A model generated the notes under the pieces. The model saw only the letters and a program-made list of their open reading frames with translations, was not told the DNA's origin and searched no databases. The position numbers and the translations under genes are program-made. A stretch of DNA of 64,000 bases from Gymnopilus junonius (taxonomy: Eukaryota > Basidiomycota > Agaricomycetes > Agaricales > Galerinaceae), in assembly GCA_015501075.1 (NCBI GenBank), contig JADNYJ010000145.1, positions 1 through 64,000 on the forward strand, in the 5' to 3' direction. Below, piece by piece: positions 11,200 to 23,063 of this stretch; the first letter of the stretch is position 1; each line of letters starts with the position of its first letter.

Positions 11200-12926
11200 C
11201 CTTTGCGATGTAAGTATCTGTAGTCAATGTCAATGATGCCTAAAATCAGGCAGACATTGCGGAGACCTACGAAACTATATCCCTCTTTCCTGACCTGGAT
11301 TTATTGTCAGCCAACGTCGGACAAAGAAGCAGAAGACCCGTAGAGAAGTACTTCGTACTTGTCGAGTTGGACGTGTTTAGTTGAAAAACTGGGTGAGGGG
11401 TGACACTGCCAACAGGCGTTGAACGAGCGTTGAGCGACTCAGCCGACTCTCGAGTGAGGAGTGACGCGAAGCGAATTATCACGTGCGCTTCGGCCTACAG
11501 TCGTCAGAAAACCCAACTCGACTCTGAATCTGAACCACATCCCTATTCATATCCTCCTGGGTCCCTTCTATATTTTGGCTACGAACTGCGCACAATCCCA
11601 GGATCCCCGACTAATCCCTTCGATTTACTGAGGCAATGTTCAGTGGACTGTGATCTTGCGCCGTTACGACGAAAACAGTCCTGGCGCCTTGCGATTCTTG
11701 TGCATCACCTCAAAAGAGAGTCTCCCAATTGGGTCTCTCTTTCACAGGTCAGCCATTAGATAGAGGACAGAAATTACTAGTACTTAACGTACACGGTTAT
11801 TTGCCTCTAACTGTGCTGAGCAGCGCATTCTGGGAGAGACTCGCACTATCTCACGGTAAATTCCTATGGCAATCCTAACGGAACCGGATCTTTGATCTTG
11901 CCTGAGATGGCGCCGATGTTGGGAAACGAAGGCCTTGAACGCTGCGCAATGCTAAAAAATGTTGCGTCTGATGAAGTGTTCGCTTCTTCCATTCCGCCTG
12001 CGAAGATACCACGCTACTACGCACAAAGGCGCAATCCTCTGCCTGTGCTCAGAAGCACATGGCGTCATCGGGCGGTGACCCCTTTCCACCCAGGTCTATT
12101 GATTATCTACACGACATTCAAAATGTTCATGTCATGGCTCCTGGATTTGACACGCAAGTTCTCTCGAGCGTCGGCGCACTCGAACTTCCGCTTGACGAAT
12201 CTCTGGGATCCAGTTCGTATAGCGTTAACTTACCGGGGCCTGTCCAGTTTTGGCTAGCCTTTTCTTCGAAAAATCGTCGTGGTGACGGTTGGGTCTTTGA
12301 CGACATCATCTGTGGGTACATGACGCGGGGTATCTTACACTTAAGTGTTGAAATTCAAAACTTCTTACTTTGGTAGCATTTTAAGCCCTTCTCAAAGGAA
12401 TCTCTGACGTACGGGATGCTGCAGGATGCCTCCAAAGGAGCTGACGACAGTTTGGAACACCAGCTTCCATTTGCGCAGATTTATTTATAAACCTCTGTCG
12501 CTAGCTCTAGCTCTATGGAAGCTTTAATGGGAATACTTTCTCAGATCACGACTAAAACAGTGTCAGCCGTCCGTCCGTTAAGCAGCTCTGGGAGTTTCTT
12601 ATTCCTTATCTATGATATGATGTTCGGTTCTACGGAACACACCGTCTCCACAAGAATAGAGAAAACGTATGGCCTCCATCTGCTTCCACCGTATAATTAT
12701 ATCATGCTGGCTATCATGCCCCCAAAATAAGTGCTCACTCAATTTGCTACCAAGCTGACATGACCTTTTTATATCTTTCCTCTAGAAACTGACCAGACTA
12801 CAACAGAGTACAGCCTCAAGTTTTTAGCCGATATATAAGTTTCCAAAGTGTCGTTCAATTATTCTCCCAATCTTCTACTCACACCTACTCACTCACACTT
12901 CTAATCACTCTAATTTGAAAGAAAGG
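11200..12926. other. Intergenic; promoter of the protease gene at its end
   Basis: Open frames at 11400-11759 and 12059-12376 on the plus strand have no recognisable motif or clear exon structure, and I do not call them genes. The final part is the promoter region of the aspartic protease, with a TATA-like GATATATAAG at about 12832 and a pyrimidine-rich leader up to the ATG at 12927. Confidence 0.35.
12832..12842 (+). promoter_or_regulatory. TATA-like box of the aspartic protease gene
   Basis: GATATATAAG lies about 90 bp before ATG 12927 and is followed by a CT-rich leader (TCTACTCACACCTACTCACT), the usual layout of a strongly transcribed basidiomycete gene. Function is inferred from position only. 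Confidence 0.45.
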
Positions 12927-14686
12927 ATGTCGACTGTCGTCATTAACGCCGTTCCTTTCCGCACCCACTTGAAGCAAGGTGCTCAGCGTCTCCTCGCACA
13001 CGACAAAGCTCGTGCTGCGAAGTTCCTCCAAGGCTTGCACCCTCACGGACCTGTGGGTAGTATCGCCGCCACGGCGTCGACTCATCCACACCACCATCAC
13101 CACCATCATCGCAAGCCTCGCCATGCAGCTGCCGGAGGAGATGCGGAAACTGCCCCCGCCACCGCCGAGCCGGCTCCTGTCCCCCCTGCTGGTGACCCTC
13201 AAGCTGCGGACGACTCCATTGATGTAACGGATGCTGGTTAGTCGGTTTATGAATCTGTCGGCTGAATCGATGACGAGCTGACCACTGTTTTAGGTGTAAC
13301 GTACACTACGTCGGGTTGGCGTTGGAAGTCCCGCCACGCAGTTTACGCTCTTGATTGACACTGGTAAATATCGTCATTTTAGTGCCTTCTTTAGAATCGT
13401 TGTTCATCGTGATGTTTTACAGGAAGCTCCAACACGTGAGGTCATTAAGCAAACCATTGAACCCTTTCATTGACTGAGTAATAGCTGGGTTGGCGCTGGC
13501 ACGAAATACAAGCAGACACAGACCAGCAAGAGTATCGCAACACTGTCGTACGTTTAACATTCGTCCAATTTACCCCATCAGTCTCTTACCTCCGTTGTTT
13601 ACAGAATGTCACTTACGGATCTGGATCCTTTTCGGGAACTGAATGTAATGCGCCACACTTCTTGGCATTTCGTAACGTACCACTAATCATTGATATCGAT
13701 CTCTGCTCTTATACAGTTACCGACCAAGTCACCTTGGGCTCTGGCCTTGTCATCCAGAATCAATCCATCGGTGTGGCTCAGAGGGCTTCTGGGTTCAGTG
13801 ACGTTGATGGAATTCTTGGGTGGGTGCTTATTCTCGACCCTCTTTGGATAATCACTTATTCGCTTAATTTAGCATTGGCCCAGTCGATCTGACAGAAGGA
13901 ACTGTATCCAACACAACCACTGTCCCGACTGTGACCGACAACCTATTTGCACAGGGGACCATCCCTCAAGAGTCCATCGGTATCTCCTACGAACCCACCA
14001 CCTCTGAAGGATCCGTAACGGTGAACTCACCTTCGGAGGGGTCGACGACACCAAAATCACTGGCGACGTCAGCTTTGTGCCCATCACTTCCACCTCGCCT
14101 GCTAGTAATTACTGGGGCATTGATCAGACCGTATCTTACGGAGATAGTTCTGAAGCCATTTTACAGTCCTCTGGCATTGTTGATACCGGAACCACTTTGC
14201 TCCTCATTGCTACTGATGCCTTCCAAGCCTACCAGAAGGCCACTGGTGCCAAGTTGGACAGTGAGTTTCGACATATGACAACTGATGCCCTGCTAACAGC
14301 GCTTTTAATAGGACCACCGGTCTTTTGACAGTTACAGAGCAGCAATTCGAAAATCTGCAAAGCTTATTCTTCAACATCGGCGGAACCACTTTCGAGTTCA
14401 CTCCCAACGCCCAGATCTGGCCTCGCTCTCAGAACGCTGCTCTAGGTGGAGAAGAAGGAAAATTTACCTTATCACCGCCGACCTAGGAAGCAACAGTGGG
14501 TCTGGACTTGACTTCATCAGTACGTCTTCTCTGTTTCAAAACACAAATTCCTAGATTTAGCTGATGTCGACTGACTTTAAACAGACGGATTTGTCTGGCT
14601 CCAGCGATTCTACAGCGTGTTCGACACCACTAACACTCAAGTCGGAATCGCCACGACTTCCGTTCACCGATGCCACCACTAATTAG
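12927..14686 (+). pseudogene. Pepsin-family aspartic protease with frameshifts
   Basis: This encodes a pepsin-like (A1) aspartic endopeptidase. Exon 1 (12927-13236) encodes a propeptide with a seven-His run. Later exons hold both catalytic motifs: LLIDTGS/SNTWVGAG (13350-13510) and IVDTGTTLLL (14176-14205). The flap region VTYGSGSFSG, GILGIGPVDLT and the C-terminal GFVWLQRFYSVFD are also present. Introns are short with normal GT-AG ends. The frame is broken by single-base changes at a G run near 13313, near 14020 (one G short), in an A run at 14459-14462 (one A short) and near 14662. All catalytic residues are intact, so either the gene died recently or these are sequence errors. No clear signal peptide is seen at the chosen ATG, although the propeptide suggests secretion. 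Confidence 0.8.
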
Positions 14687-14836
14687 ATTCACTTGTGAAT
14701 TGTCGCTCCGTTGGATGCTCTCGAGCCGTTAAATAATGTTTCTCAGATATGGGATAATACTGGACTTTTGTTTGACGTATCGAACTTGTACCTATGTTGT
14801 TATAAAGCTTTGGGAAATGATTAAATATAAAAGTGT

Positions 14837-15868
14837 TTAACTCTGGGCATTGAACTCCGTTCGCTGAACTGGGAGGGTGGAGAACCATTCCTTACCCCGA
14901 TCATTCAATTCTTTGTCCCATTCAATTGAAATGCCTATCCACCTGTGTGCAGTATCGCGTAGGAAGTTTTCTGTTAGACAATTTAAAATCTAGATTGTTG
15001 CAGGAACTAAATAACAAACGCTAACCTTTTCGTGCAATTGAAAATAACTCGGCGGTCATCCAGAAGTCAAACCTGCCGTTAACTGAATTTATCCAGTCGT
15101 CTCTCAGTTCCAACATAGAGTCGTAGATCATCCCCACAAGGCGTTCGTCGTCAACTCTATCCAGTATGTCTTTCAGCCAGGTCATCTTGTACCGTAAGAA
15201 GATCAAAACCTTCAAACCTTTGCAATGTATCAGACAGTCCTTGGCAATATGTAGGTCGTACAATGAGAGATGAGAGAGTTTGGGTAATCGTGCCAAAACA
15301 TCCCATTGGTTCCAGCGTGGTTTTCTTCCGGGCAAATCAACGATATCAAGATGTGTGAGGTTATAGAAGGTTGGATTAAGAAACATGTTGTGGCGCCCCC
15401 CTAAGTCGGATAAGCTAGAATATAACCTTGTCAAACGAGTGTTTCGCAAGGCATATAAATGCCTGGAAAGGTGCCCAGAAAATCACACAGCAAGGTCCTG
15501 AATATCTGGACAATGAGGATAAAAGAAAGTCGAGTTGAGCTTCAGAGTCATCGCCCGCTAAAAGGCGCTTGGCGTATTTTCCGACGTCGTTCAGCTTCAA
15601 TGACGGGTACCTGTCAAAGTCGGGAAACCTTTGTTCCTTTACTTGTATGAAGGTTCTATACATAAATGGCCGGATCCTAAGGATCCGACCGGGTTTGAGT
15701 CCTGGAGGTTATTGAAAATGGGGCATAGCTCACCAATCATGCACACGTCTGGCTATCAATATAAGTTGGTAAGCCTGTTTATCCCCCCTCATAAGCAACT
15801 CTCTCAAATATGTGGCGCTCAAGGTCTTCAGGAAGACGAGGTTCGGTCTCCGAATCAGACCCTGCCAT
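14837..15868 (-). pseudogene. F-box/LRR-like gene, frameshifted
   Basis: On the minus strand ATG 15868 opens MAGSDSETEPRLPEDLERHI, whose LPEDLERxIFE is the F-box-like start of a second agaric family. Exon 1 (15734-15868) joins by a 57 bp intron (15677-15733) to IRPFMYRTFIQV. The middle has Leu-rich repeats (NLTHLDIVDLPG, LPKLSHLSLYDL). A 91 bp intron (14935-15025) leads to the last exon, which ends KEWFSTLPV...AQS and a TAA at 14837. Two one-base breaks are needed to follow it: a six-C run (plus strand) at 15783-15788, and one near 15450-15520. It is probably a substrate-receptor-like protein; dead as read. Confidence 0.6.
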
Positions 15869-16209
15869 GTCGACTACTACTTGGAATTAGATGTGCGGGC
15901 GCTCTTGGCGGATGTCGAAGAAAAGGCTGAAGTTCGTATCCGAGTCTGGCTTAGAGGTGAGGATAAGTAACTGGGGTATTCGTGTGAATGCTGGACGTTG
16001 TGAAAGGGTCGTAATGTGCAAGTCTGGATTGGTAAATACTAGTACATAGGCGCTGCATCATGACGATTCATCTGCTAAATATAGATCGACGCCGACAGAG
16101 TATATGTTAAGTGTAGGCCGAAACACAGAATTCAAGGTGAAAATTGGCTTGCAAAATTCAACAAAACTTTGGATGATATTAGTAAAGTTATTCAGCCACT
16201 ATGTTTCAA

Positions 16210-16489
16210 TCAATCACTAGGAAGGGAGAGGGTGGAGAACCATTTCTTCCCTTCATTGTTCAGCTGGCTCGATTGTATAAATGTTCGGTATACGAGTGTG
16301 CATCCTAAAGGTTTGCTTATTTTAATACAATTTGACTATAAACTAAACAACAGCTCACCAGTTATGCAGCTTGTTTATAAAGAGGAGTTTACAAGAATAT
16401 TTGGGTTCCCAGTAAGCTGCAAGTTCGAAGATCAAGCGCTCGACGTCCTCAGGGATATAAAGTGCACCATCTGATTTGGTCCTGGTCAT
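16210..16489 (-). pseudogene. Internally deleted copy of the neighbouring F-box gene
   Basis: ATG 16489 starts MTRTKSDGALYIPEDVERLI, the same F-box-like beginning as the gene at 14837-15868. After an intron with identical placement (TG|GTGAGC ... TTTAG|G) the reading goes through VYRTFIQ straight into the family C-terminus, EGKKWFSTLSLPSD, and TGA at 16210. The Leu-rich middle (about 200 residues) is missing, and a one-base break lies just after the intron. It is a remnant of a tandem duplication. Confidence 0.6.
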
Positions 16490-17130
16490 AGACAGATTAC
16501 TGGTCAATCGAACATAGGTGCTCCGGATGATGTCCTGCGTCTACTGGCAAACTTGATCTGCAACCAGGTATTTAGAATACACAGACCCATGGCCAATTTA
16601 GATATAAAGGTTGGACAAAGGGTTCTCGAGTACAATGGAAATCCAGCAAAACAAGCTCAAGTTGGCGAAGTAAGCACAAAGTAAGACGTCAAAGAGAAAT
16701 ATTGAGTGCTTCGAGTTCTGCTTTCATACAACAATGAAATAAACGGCAGGTTGTTGGATTGATGATGCCACCATGACTCTGGTGGTTCTTTAATAAAGCC
16801 ATCAATGTGTCGGAAATGGGATGTTAGAGCGTGGCTTAATGCATGGCATGCGACTAGCAGCTTGAACTAGAAGTCACTTCATAGTACTTACTTGTCGAAA
16901 ACAAATCTCCATGAAGTCCTAGTAGGACACATACGACCTGAAAGAAGGTATCAGTGCGTCAGAAAAGGAGATGGTGAGGTGAAATTAAAATTACGTCGTG
17001 TTAGGAAAGAGCCAAAGCTCGAGGAAACATGATCATCCTTGAGTCATCCTGTCATTCCGTAAATAAGTTCGAAGTGAAATATCAAATATCAGAACGCTTC
17101 GATCGAATTTGAAAATACCTGGCGCATCCG

Positions 17131-17136
17131 ACGCGT
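17131..17136. promoter_or_regulatory. MCB-like box (ACGCGT), distal
   Basis: A single palindromic ACGCGT about 720 bp upstream of the RNR1 ATG, next to a GCGCGT. It matches the MluI cell-cycle box bound by MBF-type factors in yeasts. Confidence 0.45.
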
Positions 17137-17447
17137 AAGCGCGTCCGAGATGACTGCATAGGAAAGCAGAAAAATAATAGAGTGAGTCAGAGATAAGGTC
17201 GAAATAAGGAAAGCTTAATGTTCAACAGGACGTGTTAGGACACGTTCTATGAATATCCCGAACTTCCATCTCGGCACGGCCTTGACTCACGAACGTGTTG
17301 GTGAAATATTGGTGACGGAAGGAGAGAAGTTAAGTTCCGATGGCCGAGTCATTTCAAGATGACAGGGCCATGATGCATGGGCGTTATCAAGCAAATGATT
17401 ACTGAGACCGAATTGCAATCAACGAAACACGTCGATAAACGCAAACA

Positions 17448-17487
17448 ACGCGTTCTGTTGATTAACGCGTCACTAATTTAGACGCGT
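17448..17487. promoter_or_regulatory. Cluster of three MCB-like boxes upstream of RNR1
   Basis: ACGCGT occurs at 17448-17453, 17465-17470 and 17482-17487. The 17 bp spacing between starts is exactly repeated. In yeasts, MBF (Mbp1/Swi6) binds ACGCGT and drives G1/S expression of ribonucleotide reductase genes. A cluster about 370-410 bp before the RNR1 ATG suggests the same control here. Function is inferred from the motif and its location. Confidence 0.65.
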
Positions 17488-17856
17488 CTAACCCTAACCT
17501 GGGCAGAAGTCTTCCATTGTGTTTATACCCAGTTGTACTGAGTAACCTTTCACTAAAATTTGATAGAAGGCTAGTTTGAATATTTAGAAAGTTCTGGTGG
17601 TCATTATTAGTGACCAAGTGGCCCATAAAACGTGCAAGGAATAAAAGTTGACAATGGAGGCCCCGGCCCGGATGTAAGCAGGGACAAACAACAATGCTTA
17701 GTCAGTGTTCTGGATAAAATTGAGCGCGTTTTGGGCATCTGGCATTCCTCACTTTGGTCCCGCACCACCAACCATCCACATTCCTCTTTTCTTTCTTACT
17801 TCTCTGCTGTACTATCTCAAGCCTCATAACGACCCCTCCCCTTCCCACTACATCTA

Positions 17857-20800
17857 ATGCCAATGGCGTACGTCTTCAAACGAGGTCAGTGGTGCTCACA
17901 ACCCTTCTTTGTTTAGAACACGCTGACGCATTTCTCCATTACAGATGGGTGAGTTATTCGCGGTTGACACGCGTCTGGACGCGTAGTTCGTGTTCCGGGT
18001 GTTTAATTTGTGTTCTAGGCGCAAAGAACGCGTTCAGTTTGACAAGGTTCGTTTCGTGTCGGTTCGGTTTAAAGACGCGCTGACTTTGCGTCCATTCTCC
18101 ACAGATTACCGCAAGAATAGACAAGCTTACATATGGACTCGACAAAGATTTCGTTGACCCCATTGAGTGAGTTTACTCAATTCGTCGATTTTCGCGTTTC
18201 TCTGATATTTTGCCTGCAGAGTCACCCAAAAAGTCGTAGCCGGAGTATACCAGGGTGTAACGACAACAGAACTGGACGTATGCTCCTCTCACCCACCTCT
18301 TGACAACCGAGACGTTCACCTGACGTTACTTTCAGAACCTGGCAGCTGAGACCGCCGCATACCTTACCACTAAACATCCCGACTACGCTGTCCTTGCCGC
18401 CCGCATCGCCATTTCAAATTTACACAAGGAGACCAAGAAGAGCTTTTCCCAGGTGGTCAAGGACCTTTATGAATATGGTGCGTTATCTCTATCTCGTCAG
18501 CGAAATGTTGAGACTCATTGCCGCTCTGTCAGTTAACCCAAAAAACGGGAGGCCCGCCGGTATGATCTCGCAAGAGACGTACGAGGTCGTCCGCGATAAT
18601 GCCGAAGTCCTCGACTCTGCCATCATCTATAACCGTGATTTCGCCTACAACTTGTAAGTGTACCAATATCTGACATTTTTGTGCCATACTAAGAATATTT
18701 TTCATCATGCTAGCTTCGGATTCAAGACCCTTGAGCGGTCGTACCTGTTACGGATTAACGGTCGCGTTGCTGAGCGACCCCAGCAGATGATCATGCGTGT
18801 CGCTGTTGGGATTCACGGCCGCGACATTGACCGAGTCCTTCAGACTTATCACCTCATGTCAGAACGCTACTTCACCCACGCCTCGCCAACCCTTTTCAAC
18901 GCTGGAACCCCCAATCCCCAACTCAGCTCATGCTTCCTCGTTTGCATGAAGGACGATTCTATTGAGGGTATCTACGACACACTCAAGAACTGTGCCATGA
19001 TTAGCAAGACTGCTGGTGGTATTGGCTTGAGCATTCACAACATCCGAGCTACTGGGTAAGCCGCCATAACCACGTCTTTCTTCCAGGACATTACTGATGA
19101 TTATTTGTAGATCATACATTGCTGGTACCAATGGGTATTCCAACGGTATCGTCCCTATGCTGCGTGCGTACGACGCCACTGCCCGTTATGTCGACCAAGG
19201 AGGCAACAAACGTCCGGGTGCCTTCGCCATCTACCTTGAGCCCTGGCACTCTGACATCTTCGAATTCCTTGATCTCCGCAAGAACCACGGAAAGGAGGAA
19301 GCTCGTGCTCGCGATTTATTCTATGCCCTTTGGATCTCTGACCTCTTGTACGTTATCTCATCTATTTAATGTGCAATTATTTTCTGACTTTGGCCGTTCT
19401 TACTATAGCATGAAGCGTGTTGAGGCTAACGAGCAATGGTCTCTCTTCTGTCCTAACGAGGCACCTGACCTCCATGAGGTGTATGGCGAAGAGTTCGAGG
19501 CACTGTATGAGCGCTACGAGAAGGAGGGTCGTGCTCGCAAGTCTATCCCAGCTCAGAAGCTCTGGTATGCCATTCTTGAAGCTCAGATTGAAACTGGAGG
19601 TCCTTTCATGGTATACAAGGACCATGCCAACAGTATGTTGAATCTTTCATGGTCGCCTGCATTTTAACCGATTTTCTTCGTCAGGGAAATCCAATCAAAA
19701 GAACCTGGGTACCATCAAGTCCTCCAATCTGTGCACCGAAATTTTGGAATACTCCTCCCCAGACGAGACCGCCGTGTGCAACCTCGCCTCGCTTGCCCTG
19801 CCTTCGTTCATCGTCAACGGAAAGTACGACTTCAAGAAACTGCACGATGTCACTAAAGTCGTCGCGTACAATCTTAACAAGATCATCGACGTGAATTACT
19901 ACCCCGTCCCGGAAGCTCGCCGCTCCAACATGCGCCACAGGCCCATCGGTGTCGGTGTACAAGGGCTCGCTGATGCCTTCATGGCTCTGCGCATGCCCTT
20001 CGACAGTGCCGAAGCAAAGGAGCTTAACATTCAAATCTTCGAGACGATCTACCACGCCGCGCTGGAGGCGTCCTCCGAGTTGGCGGAGAAGGACGGTCCA
20101 TACGAGACCTGGATGGGCAGTCCGGCACAGCAAGGTCAGCTGCAGTACGATCTCTGGGGCGTTACGCCTACGGATTTGTGGGACTGGAAGTCGTTGAAGG
20201 AGAAAATTGCAAGGACGGGGTTGAGAAACTCGTTATTGGTTGCCCCTATGCCGACTGCGTCAACCAGTCAGATCTTGGGTAACAATGAGTGCTTCGAGCC
20301 ATATACCAGGTATATTTCTTTTACTTTTCGAACTTTGTCTTGATCTTTTGCTGATGATGGCCTTCATTTTTCTTTCTTACAGCAACATCTACACTCGTCG
20401 TGTCCTCGCCGGCGAATTCCAAGTCGTCTGCCCCTGGCTCCTCCGCGAACTCGTCACTCTCGGCTTATGGGACGACAACATGAAGAACATGATTATCGCA
20501 CACAACGGCTCCGTCCAAAACATCCCCTCAATCCCCAACGACGTCAAAGCCATCTATAAAACCGTCTGGGAAATCTCACAGAAGAAGGTGCTCGACCTCG
20601 CCGCTGATCGTGGGGCCTATATCTGCCAGAGCCAGTCTCTGAACGTGCACCTCGCCAGCCCGACGATGGGTCAGCTCACGAGCATGCATTTCTATGGATG
20701 GAAGAAGGGTTTGAAGACGGGCATGTACTATCTTAGGACACGCCCTGCGGCACAGGCTATCCAATTCACGGTCGACCAAGGGACGTTGAAGGAGGCAAAG

Positions 20801-21325
20801 AAACAACAGGAGGCGGCGGCGGCAGTCAAGAGCGCTGCTGCTGCTACGGCGACATCCGCCGCTGTTGCGTCTGCGGCTGTTGCTACGACTCCTGCTGCTG
20901 GTAGACCGTTGGCGAGGACGACGGGTATCCCGACACCTTCGTCTTCACCTTCACCTTCTAGGACGACGGCTGCTGATGTGCCGGTTACCCCCAGTCCTGC
21001 GCCTGTTGTTGTGAAGCAGGAACCTGTGTCGCCTGCTCCTCTCGAGTTTGACCCTCTCCCCGTTGAGTCTGTTGCGTCAAGCTCTACCTCAGTCTCATCT
21101 TCCTCGACCTCATCTGTACCAACTTCCACCTCAACCTCTTCCGCCTCTGATCTGCTCGCCCTGCAACTTTCTGTCTTGAACCTAGACGACAAGACGCGCA
21201 AGGCGGCTGAGAAAGACCCCGAGTTCGCAGCGGCGCTGATTCGGAAGTACGAGAGGGAGTTGGACGACGCTAAGCTGCAGTGCTCGTTGGAGAACAAAGA
21301 AGCTTGCTTGATGTGCTCTGGTTGA
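17857..21325 (+). CDS. RNR1: Ribonucleotide reductase large subunit (RNR1)
   Basis: This is the class I ribonucleoside-diphosphate reductase alpha chain, which makes dNDPs from NDPs with the small-subunit radical. Twelve exons (17857-17884, 17945-17948, 18019-18046, 18105-18166, 18220-18277, 18336-18477, 18533-18653, 18714-19055, 19111-19347, 19409-19632, 19685-20309, 20383-21325) sum to 2814 nt, or 937 residues, without a break. The N-terminus ([20 protein letters not shown]) is the ATP-cone. [19 protein letters not shown] and AVCNLASL carry the redox and active-site cysteines with the Asn and Glu partners. [10 protein letters not shown] and the C-terminal CLMCSG (CxxC shuttle) are also present. 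The tail between core and CxxC is long, Ala then Ser/Pro-rich. ATG 17857 is used; an in-frame ATG lies two codons later. The introns include GT-AG pairs throughout, with exon 2 only 4 nt long. Confidence 0.97.
17969..17984. promoter_or_regulatory. Two intronic MCB-like boxes in RNR1
   Basis: ACGCGT at 17969-17974 and 17979-17984, both in RNR1 intron 2. Another lies in exon 3 at 18028-18033, where it is also coding. They extend the upstream cluster into the start of the gene. Confidence 0.35.
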
Positions 21326-22200
21326 ATCAGGTGTTGGTTGGATTAAGGATCTCTGTCTTTGTTTCGCTTCAAGTTGTTGTCTCTACTCCATATCTCATGT
21401 TTCTCTCTCGTCTTGTCGTTGTACATTTTCCCTCCCTCGCATCTCATTTTTCTCTCTCATTGTCGTTATTATTCTAGTTACTCGTATATGGCTCTTGGCT
21501 TCCTGGAGATCTTTCCTCGTTTTTCAATTGATCTAAAATATAGAATCGTTACCATTCCATTACATATATACATGTATCCCTTCCTTTTGGACTGTGTTGT
21601 AATATGCCCTCTGTCCGAACAATAGGCAAATGAAATTATGTCCCTTCATTCATCGTTTTTAATTCTGAGTTGCTTATGATCACTGCCGGTAAAATTATTC
21701 AAATATTCTTCATCATCCTGATACGTAAATGGAAGTAATTTCCCGCCTAAGTTACAGAGCTCCAATTTGAATTTCTGACGGTCATGACCCTTGTCCTTTC
21801 CTCATTGACCCCAAATCTGCTTCTAAGCCATCCGTATTCGCAATCTTAATGTCACCTTTCGTATCGAGCGTTGAACAATCCTCAAGGCTCCCCGGCTATC
21901 TTGAAATACACTTCAAGGAACCTTAGCCTGCAAGGATATTTCAGGCGATAGGCCCTTGTTTTTGACACACATGCTGTGGGGTCAGTTGCCATTCACGCTG
22001 CGAGATGTTACATGTGCGGCCTTGCAGGATTGGAAGTCCTGGAAAGAGAATGTTGTACATATGAAATGAACTCAAGCACGTTGTAGGTTCCTCCTGCAGT
22101 GCTCTGAGCCAGGTATGAATTTCTTTCTTTCCTCCATGAAACCATGGTTGCAGTTCTTAATCCATTCTTTTCTTTTAATTTAGGAGTGGTATCTAGCACC
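21326..22200. other. RNR1 3' region, no gene
   Basis: AT-rich trailer after the RNR1 stop; no supported coding sequence before the RNR1-derived relic that starts near 22201. Confidence 0.4.
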
Positions 22201-22890
22201 TGAATTTAAATCGTCTGCCCCTGGTTCCTCAGCACAATCGTCACTCTTGAATAATGGGATCGCAAAGCATGATGTCGAAACCGTATAATCACACCGGAGA
22301 ATGGAAGTCTTTCAACATGCGCCTGGCGAGTCCGACGATGCGCAACAGCTGATGGATATGCATTTCTCTGGGTGGAAGAAGGACTTGAAGACCGGCGTGA
22401 ATTAGTTGCGGAGGACGAGGCCGTTAGCGCAGGCGGGTCGGTTCACAGTCGGTTATCAGTTGCTGAAGGGGCGAAGAAGCAGTTGGGTACGACTAGCACT
22501 GCTGCGTCCCAGGTGCCATCCCACAGCTGCTACTGCTGCTACACTGGCTGCTGGTAAACCAATGGCGAGGACGACGGATATATCAACCTCCATCATCGTC
22601 TTCTCCTCCTGCGCCGTCTCATGCTGTGAGGCAGGAACCGGTATTGCCTGCTCCCCTCAAGTTCGGCCTTATCCCTGTCTCATCTCTACTTTATTTGAAC
22701 CAACTTCAGATCTCATTTTAAATATCAGAAACTTGTTCCACCTCTACCTCGATCCCTTCCTCTTCCTCCAACTCTTTGTCCTACAGTTTGAACGACATGA
22801 AGCGCAATGCGGGGAGGGCAACCGGCCCGATAATACGCCTGTTCGAAGGCCTGTCAACTTTCCAACGACGTCAAGCTGCTTCACAGTCGT
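22201..22890 (+). pseudogene. Decayed copy of the RNR1 3' end
   Basis: Segments line up in order with the last RNR1 exon: AATCGTCTGCCCCTGGTTCC (compare 20424), GGCGAGTCCGACGATG followed by GCATTTCTCTGGGTGGAAGA (compare 20650-20706), then AGGACGAGGCCGTTAGCGCA, ACCAATGGCGAGGACGAC (compare 20910), GCAGGAACCG and a degraded version of the [15 protein letters not shown] region near 22830-22880. Gaps and substitutions destroy the frame. It is the remnant of a tandem duplication of at least the final RNR1 exon, about 0.9 kb downstream of the parent. Confidence 0.8.
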
Positions 22891-23063
22891 CATGGGCCAG
22901 TCACCACTGGAGATATAAAGGACGTGTCTGAACCCGGGTTCTCTTTACGCCTTATTTTTCCAATTCGCCACGATTCCTTCGATCCGACCTTTCATTCACT
23001 TAAACTGCTTGATTGTCAAAGGCTATTTGGAATCTTTCCAAAGTTGCCATTATCTCGGCCTTC

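Larger units (their letters stand above)
16490..17856. other. Long upstream region of RNR1
   Basis: No gene is supported. The stretch separates the F-box remnant from RNR1 and holds the ACGCGT boxes listed below. Confidence 0.5.

Noticed and set aside
12059..12376. 105-residue plus-strand frame before the protease gene
   Set aside because: No recognisable motif, no exon chain, and several overlapping open frames of equal quality.
15831..15969. Plus-strand frame opposite the F-box start
   Set aside because: It reads as protein-like but is the shadow of the minus exon that carries the F-box motif and correct splice sites.
17487..17499. Telomere-like TAACCCTAACC string
   Set aside because: Only about two repeats, inside a promoter with genes on both sides; not an array.
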